51,278 nucleotides of DNA from an uncultured Pseudoflavonifractor sp. (lineage in GTDB: Bacteria > Bacillota > Clostridia > Oscillospirales > Oscillospiraceae), in contig NZ_CALXEG010000020.1 in assembly GCF_944387275.1 (NCBI RefSeq), positions 1-51,278 on the forward strand. Direction: 5' to 3'. Positions 9,311 through 17,456 of this stretch are shown here, piece after piece. The translations under genes were made by a program, and so were the position numbers. The notes under the pieces are model-generated. The model had not been told where the DNA came from. It made no database searches and worked only from the letters and a program-made list of their open reading frames with translations. The first letter of the stretch is position 1. Every line of letters starts with the position of its first letter.

Positions 9311-9352
9311 TGCAAAAAAGAGACCTGCCTGCCGGCAGGTCTCTTTTTTGCA
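9311..9352. terminator. Bidirectional terminator between convergent genes
   Basis: A perfect 19-bp inverted repeat (9311-9329 with 9334-9352, 4-nt loop) with a six-base A run on one side and a T run on the other. It serves both the HEPN gene (plus) and the ABC permease gene (minus), whose stop codon begins 2 nt away. Confidence 0.9.
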
Positions 9353-9353
9353 C

Positions 9354-10691
9354 TTATTCGCTCTTGATGGCCTCCAGGGCGGGGATCTGTACCGCCTTGT
9401 TGGCGGGGTAGTACCCGGAGCCGAGGCCGATGAACACGGAGAACACAATGGCAAACAGCAGAAGCCACGGCGGGATGACGGACACCCGGTTCACCGTCTC
9501 GCCGCCGATGATGGCGGGGAGCAGGTTCTCCACCGACGGCCCAAGCGAGACCAGGTTGATGATCACCGAGGTGATAAAGCTGATGACGCAGCCGATGAGG
9601 CCGCCGATGAGGCCGATGGCACCGGCCTCGGAGAGGAACATGACCCGGATATCGGTGACATAGCAGCCCAGGGACTTCATGATGCCGATCTCCCGGGTCC
9701 GCTCGGAGATGGACATGATCATGGTGTTGGTGATGCCCAGGGCGGCCACGAACAGGGAGATGGCGCCCAGGCCGCCCAGCATCATCTGCTTCTGCCGGGC
9801 CTCCTTCTCCATGGGCTTGCGGATGCTCTCCATGGAGTCGGTGGAGTAGCCCATGGACCGGATCTCCTGCTCCACCGGCTCCACCATGTTGATGCCCGAG
9901 ACCTTGACCATGATGGAGTCGTAGGGCAGGGACTTTTTCTTGTTGCCCTGGACCTTGTCCAGCATCTTGCGCAGGTCGGCCAGGCTGACCATGATGCCGT
10001 CGGAGGTCTCGCCGCCCTTGGAGTAGTCCTCCTTGGTGACACCGGAGGGCTTGACCGTAAAGGTGAACTTGCTGCCCTGGGACTCGATCTCCATGGTATA
10101 GGTGGCCTTCATGGCGTCAAAGTAGGGGGGCGGCACGTCGGTCATGTTGCCGTTCTCATCCCAGTTGCCGCTCCACCGGTCCACCATGTTGCGGCCCTCG
10201 GGGCGGAGCTTGTCCCGGAAATTGTAGGCCAGGTACTGGCCCACGATCACCTCGCCGCTCTTGGCGGGTGCGCCGCCCTCCAGCAGCTTGTAGCCCATTT
10301 TCTCCACCTCGCCGGTGTCCAGACCCACCACGGTGGTCCAGTCGGCGATATAGCGCTGGCCGGTGCCGGTGATGAGGGTGATGGAGTCGGCCTCCAGCCG
10401 CTGCTTGGGGGTGACGGCCTCCACACCGTAGATAGAGCGGAGCCGCTTGACCAGCGGGTCGTCCAGCTTGTTCTTGCCCCGACCGCCCTGGGGGGCGTTG
10501 ACGGTGATGATGGTCAGATCGCCCATCTCGGAGAGCAGCCGCTCCTGGGTCTCCTTCATGCCGATGCCCAGGGACACCATGATGACGATGGAGCAGCAGC
10601 CGATGAGCACGCCCAGCACGGTGAGAAAGGTGCGGGATTTCCGGCGCATCAGATTCTGCAGGCACATGCGGAGGAGATCGTTGCGCTTCAC
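9354..10691 (-). CDS. ABC transporter permease, MacB/FtsX type
   Basis: 445 residues, an inner-membrane subunit of a MacB/LolE-like exporter or mechanotransmitter. The start MKRNDLLRMCLQNLMRRKSR is the usual FtsX/MacB N-terminus, followed by a membrane helix at about 19-45 and a large extracytoplasmic domain of about 240 residues. A C-terminal trio of helices includes MIMSISERTREIGIMKSLG, the cytoplasmic coupling loop that contacts the ATPase. The start is GTG at 10691, three bases after the upstream stop, with GGGGAGGGATGAG inside the upstream gene as ribosome site. The operon order is ATPase, CARDB protein, permease. The substrate is unknown; in Firmicutes such sets often handle antimicrobial peptides or envelope stress (family knowledge). 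Confidence 0.88.
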   Translation of the reverse strand: MKRNDLLRMCLQNLMRRKSRTFLTVLGVLIGCCSIVIMVSLGIGMKETQERLLSEMGDLTIITVNAPQGGRGKNKLDDPLVKRLRSIYGVEAVTPKQRLEADSITLITGTGQRYIADWTTVVGLDTGEVEKMGYKLLEGGAPAKSGEVIVGQYLAYNFRDKLRPEGRNMVDRWSGNWDENGNMTDVPPPYFDAMKATYTMEIESQGSKFTFTVKPSGVTKEDYSKGGETSDGIMVSLADLRKMLDKVQGNKKKSLPYDSIMVKVSGINMVEPVEQEIRSMGYSTDSMESIRKPMEKEARQKQMMLGGLGAISLFVAALGITNTMIMSISERTREIGIMKSLGCYVTDIRVMFLSEAGAIGLIGGLIGCVISFITSVIINLVSLGPSVENLLPAIIGGETVNRVSVIPPWLLLFAIVFSVFIGLGSGYYPANKAVQIPALEAIKSE

Positions 10692-10694
10692 AGC

Positions 10695-13163
10695 TCATCC
10701 CTCCCCGCCGGAGCTGCCGGAATCCTCATCGTTCCAGTCGCTCCACTCCGTCTGGACGGCATTGGAGGCCTTCTTCTTCCGCACGATCAGCACCGCGGCC
10801 ACGGCCAGCACCACAGCGCCGGCGCCGATGGCCACCGGCACCACCGGGAAGCTGCCCTCCTCGGGGGGCAGATCGTCGGGGGAGTAGTCGTCGGGCGGGG
10901 GGATGTCGATGGCACGGAGGGTGATGGGAAATTCCTTGGTCTGTACCTGCTGGTCGCCGTTTTCATAGGAGATCTTCAGCACCAGCTTGAGGTCGCCCTC
11001 CTGCTCGGGGGTGATGGCGAAGCCGATGTTGCCGTTGGTGCCCGCGGTCACGTTGCCCAGGTACTGGGTGCGGGCGGGGGTGGAGATGCCGTCGCCCTCC
11101 ACGGTGGCCTCCAGGTTGGCCAGGTCGTCCTTGCCCTTGTTGACATAGGACAGGAGGACCTCGGCCTCCTCGCCCACGGTCACCGACTCGGGCACGGTGG
11201 GGGCGTTGATGTGGAACCGGTCGGGCTGGTACACGGGCAGGGAAATTTTGATGTCCGCGCTGGCCTGGGACCGCTTCTCGCCGTCCACATACTCGTACTT
11301 GAAGCCCACGCTGATGCTCTGAGCGCCGCTCTTGCTGTTGGGCACGGTGCGCATGGGCACCTCCTGGACCTGGGTGCCGCCGGCGGCAAGGCTGCTGTAG
11401 TAGAAGGTATTGGTGCTGCCGTCCATGGTGAAGCTCTCGCCGCCGTCCACGGTCACCACCACGTTTTCGATGGCCACCTTGCCGGTGTTCTCAAAGGTGA
11501 AGCTGAGGGGGAATTTGCTGCCCGCCGCCACCGAGGTGCCGCCGTAGGAGAAGTCCCGGATGACGATGCTGGGCACCGACGTGTCCGACTTGAGGGTGGC
11601 GTTGGCCGAGATGTTGACCTTGTCGGAGGTGGCGGCCTGGGTGATGGTCTCGCCGTTGTCGTAGCTGTACTTCAGGTCGGTGCCGATAGACTGGGTGGTG
11701 GAGGAGATCTCCGCCGCCGCCTTCACCTTCAGGCTGATGGAGGCGCTCTTGCCCGGCTCGATGTCGGGCAGGAGGAAGGTGGAGGTGTCGTTGAGGAGGA
11801 TGAGGGAGTCGGAGGGGGTCACCGAGGCGGAGGGGGAGATGAGCTTGGTGGAGCCCGCGTTCTGGAAGGTGAGGGTCAGGCTCATGGTCTCCCCGGCGGA
11901 GATGGGCTTGTTCACCGCCGAGCGGGTCACCAGCACCACCGGCTGGGGGACGCTCTCCCTGGCCTGGGCGGGGATGTTGACCTTGTCGGAGGCGGTGGCC
12001 TGGGTCAGGGTGGTGCCGTTGTCGTAGCCGTACTTCATCTCGGTGGCGATGGACTGGCTGGTAGAGGAGATGGTCTTGGCGGCCTTGATCTTCAGGCTGA
12101 CAGTGGCGCTCTTGCCCGGCTCGATGTCGGACAGGAGGAAGGTGGACACGTCGTTGAGGAGCATGAGGGACTCGGAGGGGGCCACCGTCACCACCGGGGC
12201 CACCAGCTTGGCGGAGCCCGCGTTCTGGAAGGTGACGGTCATCTCCCGAATCTCGTCGGGGGCGATGGGGGTGTCCATGGGGGAGCGGGTGACGATGACC
12301 ACCGGCTGGGGGACGCTCTCTCTGGCCTGGGCGGGGATGGTCACCTTGTCGGTGACGCTGGCCTGGACGGAGGAGATATTGTTGTAGTAGTTGAACTTCA
12401 GCTCCACCCCCAGGGACTGGCTGGAGGAGGAGATGACGTCGGCGGCCTTGATCCGCACCTTGAGGGTGGCGGACTTCTTGCCGGCGATCTCCTCCAGCAC
12501 AAAGGAGGAGGAACCGCCGGACAGGGTCAGGCCATCGGAGGGGGTGATGGTGACCACCGGGGACTTGAGCTTGGTGGTGCTCAGGTTCTGGAAGGTGAGC
12601 TCGATCTCCTTCTCCTGGCCGGGCTGGAGGGGGGAGGCGATGTCGCTGCGGGAGATGAGCACCATGGGGGCGGGGGCAGTATCCGGGGTGGTGTCCGGAG
12701 TGGTGGGGGCGGCCTCGTAGACCACTGCCTCGGTGACGGTCACATCCAGAGTCTGATAGCTGTCCGGCTTGCCCTTTTCGCCGATCTGGAGCTTGAGCAG
12801 CTGGCCCACGCCCTTGTAGCGGGTGTTGCTCACCAGAATCTCATAGGACAGGGGCTGGCCGTCCTGAGAGGTCTTTTTCACCGAGACGGTGCCGCCGGTA
12901 AAGCTGTCGTCCAGCTTGCTGATGTCCAGGGCCGAGGGTACCTTGGAGCTGCTGTTCTCGCTGATGTCCTTGACGGACACGGCAATGCTCACCACCGCGC
13001 TCTTGGATACGCTGCTGAGGGGCTTGCCGTCGGCGCTGAGCACGGTGTAGCCGGTGACGTACAGGTTTCCGCCCTCGGCCCGGGCGGCCAGAGGGACAAG
13101 CGCCGTGACCAGGGCCAGCAGGATGAGGACGGAGAAGATGCGCTGAAAACGTTTATGATTCAT
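10695..13163 (-). CDS. Membrane-anchored CARDB-repeat surface protein of the ABC operon
   Basis: 822 residues. ATG at 13163 begins MNHKRFQRIFSVLILLALV, a clear signal peptide ending near AARAEGG. After an N-terminal beta-domain come three Ig-like CARDB/COG1361-type repeats of 121 residues, each with PVVxVTRS, LTFQNAGSxKL and DIEPGKSA motifs, then two diverged copies. The C-terminus has a proline-rich stalk (DDYSPDDLPPEEG), one membrane helix (VPVAIGAGAVVLAVAAVLIV), RKKK and an acidic tail. The protein is thus anchored with most of it outside the cell. Its ATG overlaps the ATPase gene by 11 nt and its stop is 3 nt from the permease GTG, so it is a built-in part of the transporter. It may act as an adaptor like the periplasmic partner of MacB (inference). 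A longer in-frame start at 13298 was rejected because it lies inside the ATPase gene. Confidence 0.85.
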   Translation of the reverse strand: MNHKRFQRIFSVLILLALVTALVPLAARAEGGNLYVTGYTVLSADGKPLSSVSKSAVVSIAVSVKDISENSSSKVPSALDISKLDDSFTGGTVSVKKTSQDGQPLSYEILVSNTRYKGVGQLLKLQIGEKGKPDSYQTLDVTVTEAVVYEAAPTTPDTTPDTAPAPMVLISRSDIASPLQPGQEKEIELTFQNLSTTKLKSPVVTITPSDGLTLSGGSSSFVLEEIAGKKSATLKVRIKAADVISSSSQSLGVELKFNYYNNISSVQASVTDKVTIPAQARESVPQPVVIVTRSPMDTPIAPDEIREMTVTFQNAGSAKLVAPVVTVAPSESLMLLNDVSTFLLSDIEPGKSATVSLKIKAAKTISSTSQSIATEMKYGYDNGTTLTQATASDKVNIPAQARESVPQPVVLVTRSAVNKPISAGETMSLTLTFQNAGSTKLISPSASVTPSDSLILLNDTSTFLLPDIEPGKSASISLKVKAAAEISSTTQSIGTDLKYSYDNGETITQAATSDKVNISANATLKSDTSVPSIVIRDFSYGGTSVAAGSKFPLSFTFENTGKVAIENVVVTVDGGESFTMDGSTNTFYYSSLAAGGTQVQEVPMRTVPNSKSGAQSISVGFKYEYVDGEKRSQASADIKISLPVYQPDRFHINAPTVPESVTVGEEAEVLLSYVNKGKDDLANLEATVEGDGISTPARTQYLGNVTAGTNGNIGFAITPEQEGDLKLVLKISYENGDQQVQTKEFPITLRAIDIPPPDDYSPDDLPPEEGSFPVVPVAIGAGAVVLAVAAVLIVRKKKASNAVQTEWSDWNDEDSGSSGGEG
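11587..12675 (-). repeat. Three tandem 363-bp coding repeats
   Basis: Three consecutive units of 363 bp (about 11587-11949, 11950-12312, 12313-12675) encode the CARDB-like modules. The segment GGCTGGGGGACGCTCTC begins at 11941 and again at 12304, exactly 363 bp apart. The boundaries are approximate. The DNA similarity is high enough for slippage or recombination to change the copy number. Confidence 0.8.
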
Positions 13164-13887
13164 GGTGCTTGCTCTCCTTGTCGTTGACTTGATTGCGGAC
13201 GATCTCGCCGTCAATGAGGGTGACGATGCGGTCGGCGTAGGATGCCATCTCCGGGTCGTGGGTGACCAGGATGATGGTCTGATGGTAGTCCCGGGCAAAG
13301 GAACAGATCATATTCATGATCTCCACTGTGGTCTTGGAGTCCAGGTTGCCGGTGGGCTCGTCGGCGAAAACCACGTCGGGCCGGGCGATGAAGGCCCGGG
13401 CGATGCCGGCCCGCTGCTGCTGTCCGCCCGACATCTGCCGGGGGAAGTGGTCCAGCCGGTGGGACAGGCCCACCTGGCAGAGGATCTTCCGGGCCGCCTC
13501 CTCCCGCTGCTTCCGGGGCACGCCCCGGAACATGAGGGGCATGGCCACGTTTTCCGTGGCGGTCAGGTTGGGCAGCAGGTTGTAGGACTGGAACACAAAG
13601 CCCAGGTGCCGCTGGCGGAAGGAGGCCAGCTGGTTTTCGCTCAGCCGGGAGATGGGCACGCCGCCAATGGACACATTGCCCCGGGTGGGTTTTTCCATCC
13701 CGGCCAGCTGGTTGAGCAGGGTGCTCTTGCCCGAGCCGGAGGTGCCGAAGATGCAGCAGATCTCCCCCCGCATGACATTTAAATTGATGCGCTTGAGCGC
13801 CACCACCGTCTCGTCGCCCACAGGGTACTCCTTGCGGAGGTCCTTGACCTCGATGATGGGGCGGCTGCGCAGGTCAGATCCGTTCAT
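13153..13887 (-). CDS. ABC transporter ATP-binding protein, MacB/LolD type
   Basis: 244 residues; powers the exporter encoded downstream. Walker A GTSGSGKST at 48-56, Q-loop FVFQSYNLLP, signature MSGGQQQRAGIARAF at 152-166, Walker B DVVFADEPTGNLDS from 171, and the H-loop VTHD at 208-211. FADEPTGNLD is typical of the LolD/MacB/FtsE subfamily. ATG at 13887 is preceded by AAAGGGGGC; a longer frame up to 14007 would run through the spacer and the terminator of the kinase gene, so it was not used. The C-terminus is lysine/histidine-rich (NDKESKHHES) and overlaps the next gene by 11 nt. The divisions upstream suggest control by the adjacent two-component system. Confidence 0.93.
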   Translation of the reverse strand: MNGSDLRSRPIIEVKDLRKEYPVGDETVVALKRINLNVMRGEICCIFGTSGSGKSTLLNQLAGMEKPTRGNVSIGGVPISRLSENQLASFRQRHLGFVFQSYNLLPNLTATENVAMPLMFRGVPRKQREEAARKILCQVGLSHRLDHFPRQMSGGQQQRAGIARAFIARPDVVFADEPTGNLDSKTTVEIMNMICSFARDYHQTIILVTHDPEMASYADRIVTLIDGEIVRNQVNDKESKHHES

Positions 13888-13985
13888 CGGCTCTGCCCCC
13901 TTTCTGACACAGAGCATACACCTCCACTCTTTGTTTGCCGTTTGCGTCGATTTAAGATTCGTAAAGAAAAACGCAAGGAAAACAC

Positions 13986-14021
13986 AAAAAACGTCCGCCG
14001 GACTCATGGTCCGGCGGACGT
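13986..14021 (-). terminator. Terminator of the two-component operon
   Basis: An inverted repeat (13991-14003 with 14009-14021, 5-nt loop) of GC-rich sequence, followed on the minus strand by a T run (13986-13990). It separates the histidine kinase gene from the ABC operon, which therefore needs its own promoter in 13888-13985. No clear -35/-10 pair was found there. Confidence 0.85.
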
Positions 14022-14028
14022 GTCTGTT

Positions 14029-15618
14029 TCACGATGTCAGAGGAAGGCGGAGGACGAACTCGGTGCTTCTGCCCGGGCCCGGTCGGGGAGAGAGGGCCAC
14101 GGTGCCGCCGTGCTTTTCCACGATCCGCTTTGTAATGGACAGGCCCAGGCCGCTGCCCGTGCCCGAGCGGGCGTCGCTGCCCACCACAAAGGGCTCGAAG
14201 ATGTACTTGGCCCGGTCGGCAGGGATGCCCGAGCCGTTGTCCGCCACCCGGAGGACTGCGGCGCCCTCCTCCACCGATACGTCGAAGAAGAGAATGGTGC
14301 CCAGCCGGTTGTGGCGCAGGGCGTTGGAGAGCAGGTTGTCCAGCACCCGGCGGAACTGGAGCTGGTCCAGGGCGCAGAACACGGGGCGCTCCGGGATGGA
14401 CACCTCCAGGGAGAAGCCGGCCAGATCGATCTCATCGTACTTGCCCGCCAGGTATTCCCGCAGGAACTCGCACAGGTCGGTGCGCTCGGTGTGGAGGACG
14501 AACTCGGGGTGTTCCACCTTGCTGTACTCGTGGAAGGCGTTGACCAGCTCGGTGAGGGCCTCCGCCTTGCCCTGGATGGCCCGCAGATAGCGGCCCGTCT
14601 CCTCGGGGGGCACCTTGCCGTCGCAGATGGCGTCGATGTACCCGGCGATGACGGTGATGGGGGTCTTCAGGTCGTGGGAGATGTCGGCGATGAGCTTCTG
14701 CCGGCCCTGGTCCAGCCGCCTCCGCTCCGCCTCGCTCTCGGCCAGCCGGTCGGAGAAGCGGTCAAAGCTCTCCCCGATGAGCCGGATCTCCCGCGGGCCG
14801 CCGCAGTCTCCCACCCGCACCACACGGCCCTCCGACTGGGACACCACCGCGTCGTTGAGCCGCCGCAGGGGCCGCCCGATCTTCCGGCGCATCCACCAGA
14901 TGAACACCCCGGCCCCCGCCAGATACAGGGGGATGAACAGCAGCCAGATCCGCCAGGAGTGGGTGTAGTGCTGGTAGTAGATCTCGTCGGTGATGTAGGC
15001 GTTGCGCAGCAGGACCGTCATAGTCTGGCCGGACTGGTCCGGGCAGGTGTCCCGGTACAGATAGGCGTCGGGGAAGCGGGTGTCGGTCAGGTAGAGGAAT
15101 TCCCGCCGGGTGTAGCTGGTGCGGCCGTCCCCAAAGCCGCCGTACACCACCTGCAAATTGCCGTCCAGCACCATGGTGTCGGTCTGCTCCGGCGTGCCGT
15201 CCTGCCCGAAGAGCCGGCGGACCAGCAGACAGCGGGGCTCCTCCCCCTGAAAGGAGGAGAGCTCGTAGACGCTGATCTCCTCAGTCCCGCCCCACAGGGG
15301 GACAAAGCCCAGCTCCGCCGGGGTACACTGTGCGTCAAAGCCGTTGCCCGAGGCGTACACCAGGGCACCGCCGCTGTCATAGACGGCGAAGTCGTTGCCA
15401 GCCCGGCCCAGGTGCCGCCGCAGGGACTCATAGTCCCCGGCGGCCAGCGCCGGGTCGGACAGCAGTGAATTCCAGTTTGCCGGCTGGTACAGGCTGTCCA
15501 GCCAGCTGTTCCACAGGGCGAATACCACACCGGCCATGGCCAGCAGCGTCAGGGTGAAGAGCAGGTAGTTGCGCACCAGCAGGCCGAAGAGGCTCCCCGG
15601 TACTTTTTCATTTTTCAA
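14029..15618 (-). CDS. Sensor histidine kinase, EnvZ/PhoR-like, with extracytoplasmic sensor domain
   Basis: 529 residues. Membrane helix 1 at about 13-36, an extracytoplasmic domain to about 220, helix 2 at about 223-243, HAMP at about 245-297, HisKA with ISHDLKTPIT (phospho-acceptor His315), and HATPase with N-box DNLLSNALRHN, G1 VADNGSGIP and G2 GTGSGLGLSI. It phosphorylates the regulator encoded just upstream. The start is TTG at 15618, overlapping the regulator's TGA by 11 nt; an ATG close by is out of frame. The ribosome site is weak, so translation is probably coupled. Its gene order, directly before the MacB-like operon, suggests the pair senses the compound or envelope stress that the exporter handles (inference). 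Confidence 0.92.
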   Translation of the reverse strand: MKNEKVPGSLFGLLVRNYLLFTLTLLAMAGVVFALWNSWLDSLYQPANWNSLLSDPALAAGDYESLRRHLGRAGNDFAVYDSGGALVYASGNGFDAQCTPAELGFVPLWGGTEEISVYELSSFQGEEPRCLLVRRLFGQDGTPEQTDTMVLDGNLQVVYGGFGDGRTSYTRREFLYLTDTRFPDAYLYRDTCPDQSGQTMTVLLRNAYITDEIYYQHYTHSWRIWLLFIPLYLAGAGVFIWWMRRKIGRPLRRLNDAVVSQSEGRVVRVGDCGGPREIRLIGESFDRFSDRLAESEAERRRLDQGRQKLIADISHDLKTPITVIAGYIDAICDGKVPPEETGRYLRAIQGKAEALTELVNAFHEYSKVEHPEFVLHTERTDLCEFLREYLAGKYDEIDLAGFSLEVSIPERPVFCALDQLQFRRVLDNLLSNALRHNRLGTILFFDVSVEEGAAVLRVADNGSGIPADRAKYIFEPFVVGSDARSGTGSGLGLSITKRIVEKHGGTVALSPRPGPGRSTEFVLRLPLTS

Positions 15619-16282
15619 GCTTGTACCCCAGTCCTCTCACGGTGATGATGTAGCGGGGGTTTCTGGGATCGTCCTCGATCTTCTCCCGCAGCTTGGAGAT
15701 ATGCACCATCATGGTGTTGTCGTCCCCCTCGAAATAGTTGCCGATGGCGCCCTCATAGAGCTGGATTTTTGTGAAGATGCGGCCGGGGGAGCGCATGAGC
15801 AGGGCCAAAATCTTGTACTCCATGGGGGTGAGTGGGATGGGGACGCCGCTCTTGGTCAGTTGGAAGGCTGCGGTGTCCAGGGTCAGCTCCCGCACGGTCA
15901 GCAGGTCGCCGCTGCTGCGGGCGGCACGGCGGAGCTGGGCTTTCACCCGGGCCACGATCTCCACCGGGTTGAAGGGCTTGGCGATGTAGTCGTCCGCACC
16001 CAGGTTCAGCCCCAGGATCTTGTCGTTGTCCTGGCTCTTGGCGGAGAGGATGAGGATGGGGATCTCGCTGTACTTCCGCAGGGCGCGGGTGAGCTCGAAG
16101 CCGTTCATCCCGGGCATCATGATATCCAGAATGGCCATATCGGGCGCGTGTTCCCGGGCCAGGGACAGGGCGGTATTGCCGTCCTCCGCCTCCAGCACCC
16201 GGAAGCCGTCTCCCTCCAGGTACAGCCGCAGCAGGGCGCGGATGTCCGCATCATCCTCGGCAATGAGAATCAGTGGATTCAA
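15608..16282 (-). CDS. Response regulator, OmpR/PhoB family
   Basis: 224 residues. The receiver domain starts LNPLILIAEDDADIR, with the phospho-acceptor aspartate in DMAILDIMMPGM and the switch lysine in DDYIAKPFNP. The C-terminal winged helix has LTPMEYKILALLMRSPG and MMVHISKLREKIE, with the final VRGLGYKL signature. The start is TTG at 16282: a strong AAAGGAGG (16291-16298) lies 8 nt before it. An in-frame ATG at 16321 overlaps the likely -10 box and has no ribosome site. The stop overlaps the kinase start. Likely targets are its own promoter and the ABC operon. Confidence 0.93.
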   Translation of the reverse strand: MNPLILIAEDDADIRALLRLYLEGDGFRVLEAEDGNTALSLAREHAPDMAILDIMMPGMNGFELTRALRKYSEIPILILSAKSQDNDKILGLNLGADDYIAKPFNPVEIVARVKAQLRRAARSSGDLLTVRELTLDTAAFQLTKSGVPIPLTPMEYKILALLMRSPGRIFTKIQLYEGAIGNYFEGDDNTMMVHISKLREKIEDDPRNPRYIITVRGLGYKLEK

Positions 16283-16319
16283 GCAGGCGTCCTCCTTTAT
16301 AAAAATAATTCCTACCGAC

Positions 16320-16348
16320 ATTCTATCAGATTCCCCGGGACCTTGAAA
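16320..16348 (-). promoter_or_regulatory. Candidate promoter of the two-component operon
   Basis: TAGAAT on the minus strand (16320-16325), preceded by TGA (extended -10), with only a weak TTCAAG/TTTCAA at the -35 position. It would give a leader of about 30 nt to the TTG start at 16282. Confidence 0.4.
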
Positions 16349-16481
16349 CCCCCAACGGTACGAAAGCCGAAAATCTTTTTAAATCTTAAGGCGGCGCAGA
16401 GAGAGAATACAGCTTTTCCCGCTATGATGGAGACAAGCGCGCGGCGGAGGACTCTGGACCCCGGTCCGCGCTGGAGATAGA

Positions 16482-16520
16482 TGCCCCGACCGGTCTCCCG
16501 GCCGGGGCACGCTGATTTTT
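16482..16520 (+). terminator. GC-rich hairpin upstream of the YwaF-like gene
   Basis: 12-bp arms (16482-16493 with 16498-16509, one mismatch, 4-nt loop) followed by CGCTGATTTTT. It has the look of a terminator or attenuator on the plus strand, just before the membrane-protein gene. The rest of 16299-16481 holds the minus-strand promoter and nothing else clear. Confidence 0.5.
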
Positions 16521-16541
16521 ACTCGGGAAAGAGTGTATATC

Positions 16542-17279
16542 ATGTTTCAGCCGCCCCACATCGCGGTGCTGGTCTGCACCGCCCTTTTCACTGTCCTGGC
16601 CTGCCGGTGGGCCCGCAGCGCGCCCAGGGAGGCCGTAGCGCGCTGGCTCAGGGTGGGGGCCGTGGCGGTGCTGCTCTTCGATCCGGCCTACTGGCTCTGG
16701 GAGGTGGGCAGCTTCGGCCGCATCAACCCGGCCACCTCTCTGCCGCTGTACCTGTGCTCCCTGTTCTGGATGATGCTGCCTCTGGCGGTGTTCGCCCGGC
16801 GGGACTGGCTGCGGCAGATGGCCTCGGCCACCGTGTGCACCATGGGACTGCTGGGGGGCGTGTTCGGCCTGGTGTTCAACATCTATCTCAGCCGCTACCC
16901 CTTTTTCAGCTTTGTGCCGGTGCGCAGCCTACTCTACCACATGCTGATGGTACTGGTGCCCGCCGTGATGTGGAGTAGCGGCTGGTACAGCCCCAGGCGG
17001 GAGGACCGTTACCGCTGTTTTGTGCCGGTGGCGGCGCTGGTGGGGGTGTGCCTGCTGCTCAACCGGCTGTTCGGCTGGGACTACTGCTACACCGCCGGCG
17101 GCGTGGGCACGCCCCTGGAGAAGCTCAGCGGCGTGCTGCCCAGGGGGCTGTTTCTGCTGGTGCTGTACGGGGCCCTGCTGGGACTCATCCAGCTGCTGTT
17201 CTACCGGCGTATCCCGGCGGACGAGCCCGGCGGTGCGGACTGGGATGGCGATGGAGAAATTCCACAAAAAGAATTCTGA
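16542..17279 (+). CDS. YwaF/TMEM164-like integral membrane protein
   Basis: 245 residues with about six or seven membrane helices. The layout matches the YwaF family (TIGR02206-like): an early aromatic helix (FDPAYWLWEVG), then a short polar turn before PLYLCSLFWMMLPL, then VPVRSLLYHMLMVLVP. Function is unknown for the bacterial family; the eukaryotic TMEM164 relative is an acyltransferase, but I would not transfer that. Two starts are possible: GTG at 16533 or ATG at 16542. GGGAAAGAG at 16525-16533 fits the ATG. It stands between a two-component operon on the other strand and the mgl operon, with its own hairpin upstream. The acidic tail DWDGDGEIPQKEF is cytosolic or extracytoplasmic depending on helix count. 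Confidence 0.75.
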   Translation: MFQPPHIAVLVCTALFTVLACRWARSAPREAVARWLRVGAVAVLLFDPAYWLWEVGSFGRINPATSLPLYLCSLFWMMLPLAVFARRDWLRQMASATVCTMGLLGGVFGLVFNIYLSRYPFFSFVPVRSLLYHMLMVLVPAVMWSSGWYSPRREDRYRCFVPVAALVGVCLLLNRLFGWDYCYTAGGVGTPLEKLSGVLPRGLFLLVLYGALLGLIQLLFYRRIPADEPGGADWDGDGEIPQKEF

Positions 17280-17294
17280 CATCTGTCCAAAAAC

Positions 17295-17310
17295 TGTGAA
17301 ATACTTCACA
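17295..17310. promoter_or_regulatory. TGTGA-N6-TCACA palindrome
   Basis: A perfect inverted repeat (TGTGAA, 4 nt, TTCACA) identical in form to the Crp/Fnr-family half-site pair. It lies about 65 bp upstream of the putative mglB -10 box. Whether a Crp/Fnr-type protein binds here is unknown. Confidence 0.4.
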
Positions 17311-17317
17311 TAGCACC

Positions 17318-17380
17318 GTAGTTTTTTCATAGAACACAGTAGATTTTTCTATCGTCTTTTGGCCCTCCAATCTCTAAAAT
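17318..17380 (+). promoter_or_regulatory. Candidate mgl promoter with two direct repeats
   Basis: Two copies of GTAGwTTTTTC start at 17318 and 17339, 21 bp (two helical turns) apart. The second copy runs into the -35 region. A TAAAAT -10 box is at 17375-17380 and the -35 itself is poor. Tandem direct repeats abutting a weak -35 are the usual arrangement for an AraC-type activator, which fits the YesN-type regulator encoded at 21531. This is inference from spacing. Confidence 0.45.
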
Positions 17381-17456
17381 GAGAGACACAAGGGAGGCAA
17401 CGCCGCCTCCGGTAAGGAAAGGAATCCACCCATCCAAATCAACAGGAGGAATCAAG

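Noticed and set aside
11587..12675. CRISPR-like or mobile repeat
   Set aside because: The repeats stay in one reading frame and encode protein modules; there are no unique spacers between them.
15608..16321. ATG 16321 as start of the OmpR-type regulator
   Set aside because: It overlaps the likely -10 box and has no ribosome site. AAAGGAGG at 16291-16298 fits the TTG at 16282.
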